Source: DASZIT01 sp036268775 (lineage in GTDB: Bacteria; Actinomycetota; Acidimicrobiia; Acidimicrobiales; RAAP-2). From it: 64,000 nt of DNA. The stretch spans positions 186,001 through 250,000 of the forward strand of contig DATATM010000012.1 in NCBI GenBank assembly GCA_036268775.1, read 5' to 3'. Position 1 is the first letter of the stretch. Each line of letters begins with the position of its first letter. Both the position numbers and the translations under genes were made by a program. The notes beneath the pieces were generated by a model. It ran no database searches. It saw only the letters and a program-made list of their open reading frames with translations, and was not told where the DNA came from. Of the stretch, positions 63,309-64,000 are shown one piece after another.

Positions 63309-63961
63309 GCCCGGCCGACTGCGACCGCTGGCGAGGTCTGCAGGCGATGCACGCCATCGGTCGGCTGGATGCCCAGGAAGAAGCCGAGCTTCGTGCCCAC
63401 CTGGCCGGTTGTTCGGAGTGCCAGGTGGAGTCGGCGGAACTGGCCGGCGTGGAGTCCGCTCTCCGGCTGGCCGACGTCGCCCATCTCGATGATGCCGACG
63501 ATCTGGCCATCCCCCTGCAGTCCGCCCGGTGGGAGCAGCTCCAGAGGGAACGGCACCGACGGCTGGGGAGGACGGCCACCCGCTGGGCGACGGCGGGGAT
63601 GGCGGCGGCGGCGGTGGCGGCCATCGCCCTGGTGGTGGTGTCCATCCAGCAGCCCTCCACCCCGACCAAGACAGTGGCCCTCAGTGGCACGTCGGGGGTC
63701 CACGCCTCAGTGGTGCTGACCGCCAAGGCCTGGGGGACCCAGGCCACCTTCCAGGAGTCGGGTCAGAAGGCCGGCCAGGTCTGGACGGTGTCGATGGAGA
63801 CGTCGCCCGGTTCCTGGTGGGTGGCCGGCAGCTACCGGACAGTGGGCCCCAACGGTTCTGTGCAGGTGGTGATGGCCTGTGCGATTCCCGCCAATCGAAT
63901 CACCCACATCTGGGTGAGCGACGGCTCCGGTCACACCGTGCTGCGCGGCTACGTGCAATAG
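63305..63961 (+). CDS. Zinc-binding anti-sigma factor, RskA type
   Basis: 218 aa. The N-terminal zinc anti-sigma motif HLAGCSECQ (HxxxCxxC) is followed by one membrane helix (MAAAAVAAIALVVVSI) and an extracytoplasmic RskA-like domain (SWWVAGSYRTVGPNGSVQVVM). The start overlaps the sigma stop by 4 nt, typical of such pairs. It holds the sigma factor inactive at the membrane until a signal arrives. Confidence 0.88.
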   Translation: MSPADCDRWRGLQAMHAIGRLDAQEEAELRAHLAGCSECQVESAELAGVESALRLADVAHLDDADDLAIPLQSARWEQLQRERHRRLGRTATRWATAGMAAAAVAAIALVVVSIQQPSTPTKTVALSGTSGVHASVVLTAKAWGTQATFQESGQKAGQVWTVSMETSPGSWWVAGSYRTVGPNGSVQVVMACAIPANRITHIWVSDGSGHTVLRGYVQ

Positions 63962-64000
63962 GGCCGCCGAGGAGTCAGGCGACCTGGGCCGATTCGCTTC

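Noticed and set aside
1..64000. CRISPR array or cas genes
   Set aside because: No regularly spaced short repeats with unique spacers and no Cas proteins were found; the only repeats are protein-coding repeats, att sites and hairpins.

Overview
This window looks like the replication-origin region of a high-GC actinobacterium, most likely from or near the class Acidimicrobiia. The class is inferred from GC content and gene content; I could not run a phylogeny. The left 25 kb carries the gene set that surrounds oriC in Mycobacterium and Streptomyces. Leftward genes are a tRNA CCA-transferase (cut by the window edge), parB, parA, rsmG, jag, yidC, yidD, rnpA and rpmH. Rightward genes are a DUF6049 protein, murJ, degV, trxB, trxA, a CwlM-like protein, dnaA, dnaN, recF, a DUF721 protein, gyrB and gyrA. 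The dnaA-dnaN gap (about 17236-17552) has DnaA-box-like sites and an AT-rich stretch and is the best oriC candidate. Two parS sites lie between parA and rsmG.

After gyrA comes a tRNA-Ile(GAT) gene, which is the attachment site of an integrated element of about 8.3 kb (24947-33237). The element is bounded by 65-bp direct repeats that contain the 3' half of the tRNA. It carries a tyrosine integrase and an excisionase-like gene next to the tRNA, then an HTH-like gene behind a good promoter. Next are a DUF2510/coiled-coil/DUF4041/GIY-YIG protein, a frameshifted secreted propeller protein and several small genes of unknown function. Paired 9-bp repeats near both ends look like integrase arm sites. 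The integrase reading frame runs through the att core, so its last residues should differ between the integrated and excised forms.

The right half (33.3-64 kb) is ordinary chromosomal cargo. It contains an ATP-dependent DNA ligase, a DUF1214-sulfotransferase pair, an Ntn amide hydrolase, an amidohydrolase, a VOC protein, a nitroreductase, an SRPBCC protein and an isoaspartyl methyltransferase. Further on are a Tat-exported phospholipase C-like protein and a secreted S15 peptidase-like hydrolase, a beta-carbonic anhydrase, pantothenate kinase, an NRDE protein and a YHYH lipoprotein. An alpha/beta hydrolase, an acyl-CoA dehydrogenase and an enoyl-CoA hydratase form a leftward group that is divergent from an HSL-type esterase. 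The end holds a RodZ-like protein, a pirin, an LCP (LytR-CpsA-Psr) protein, an ArsB/NhaD-type permease, a Baeyer-Villiger-type monooxygenase, alanine dehydrogenase, a secreted-repeat lipoprotein and an ECF sigma/anti-sigma pair. Two broken genes, a VOC gene with an internal deletion and an SDR 3' fragment next to the element, show local decay.

The conserved left block combines chromosome replication and segregation (dnaA, dnaN, gyrase, parABS), membrane insertion and tRNA/rRNA maturation (yidC, yidD, rnpA, rsmG, jag), and envelope/redox functions (murJ, CwlM-like, trxAB). Start and stop codons that overlap by a few bases suggest translational coupling in DUF6049-murJ, the small membrane protein-trxB, recF-DUF721, rnpA-yidD-yidC, DUF1214-sulfotransferase, hydratase-dehydrogenase and sigma-anti-sigma.
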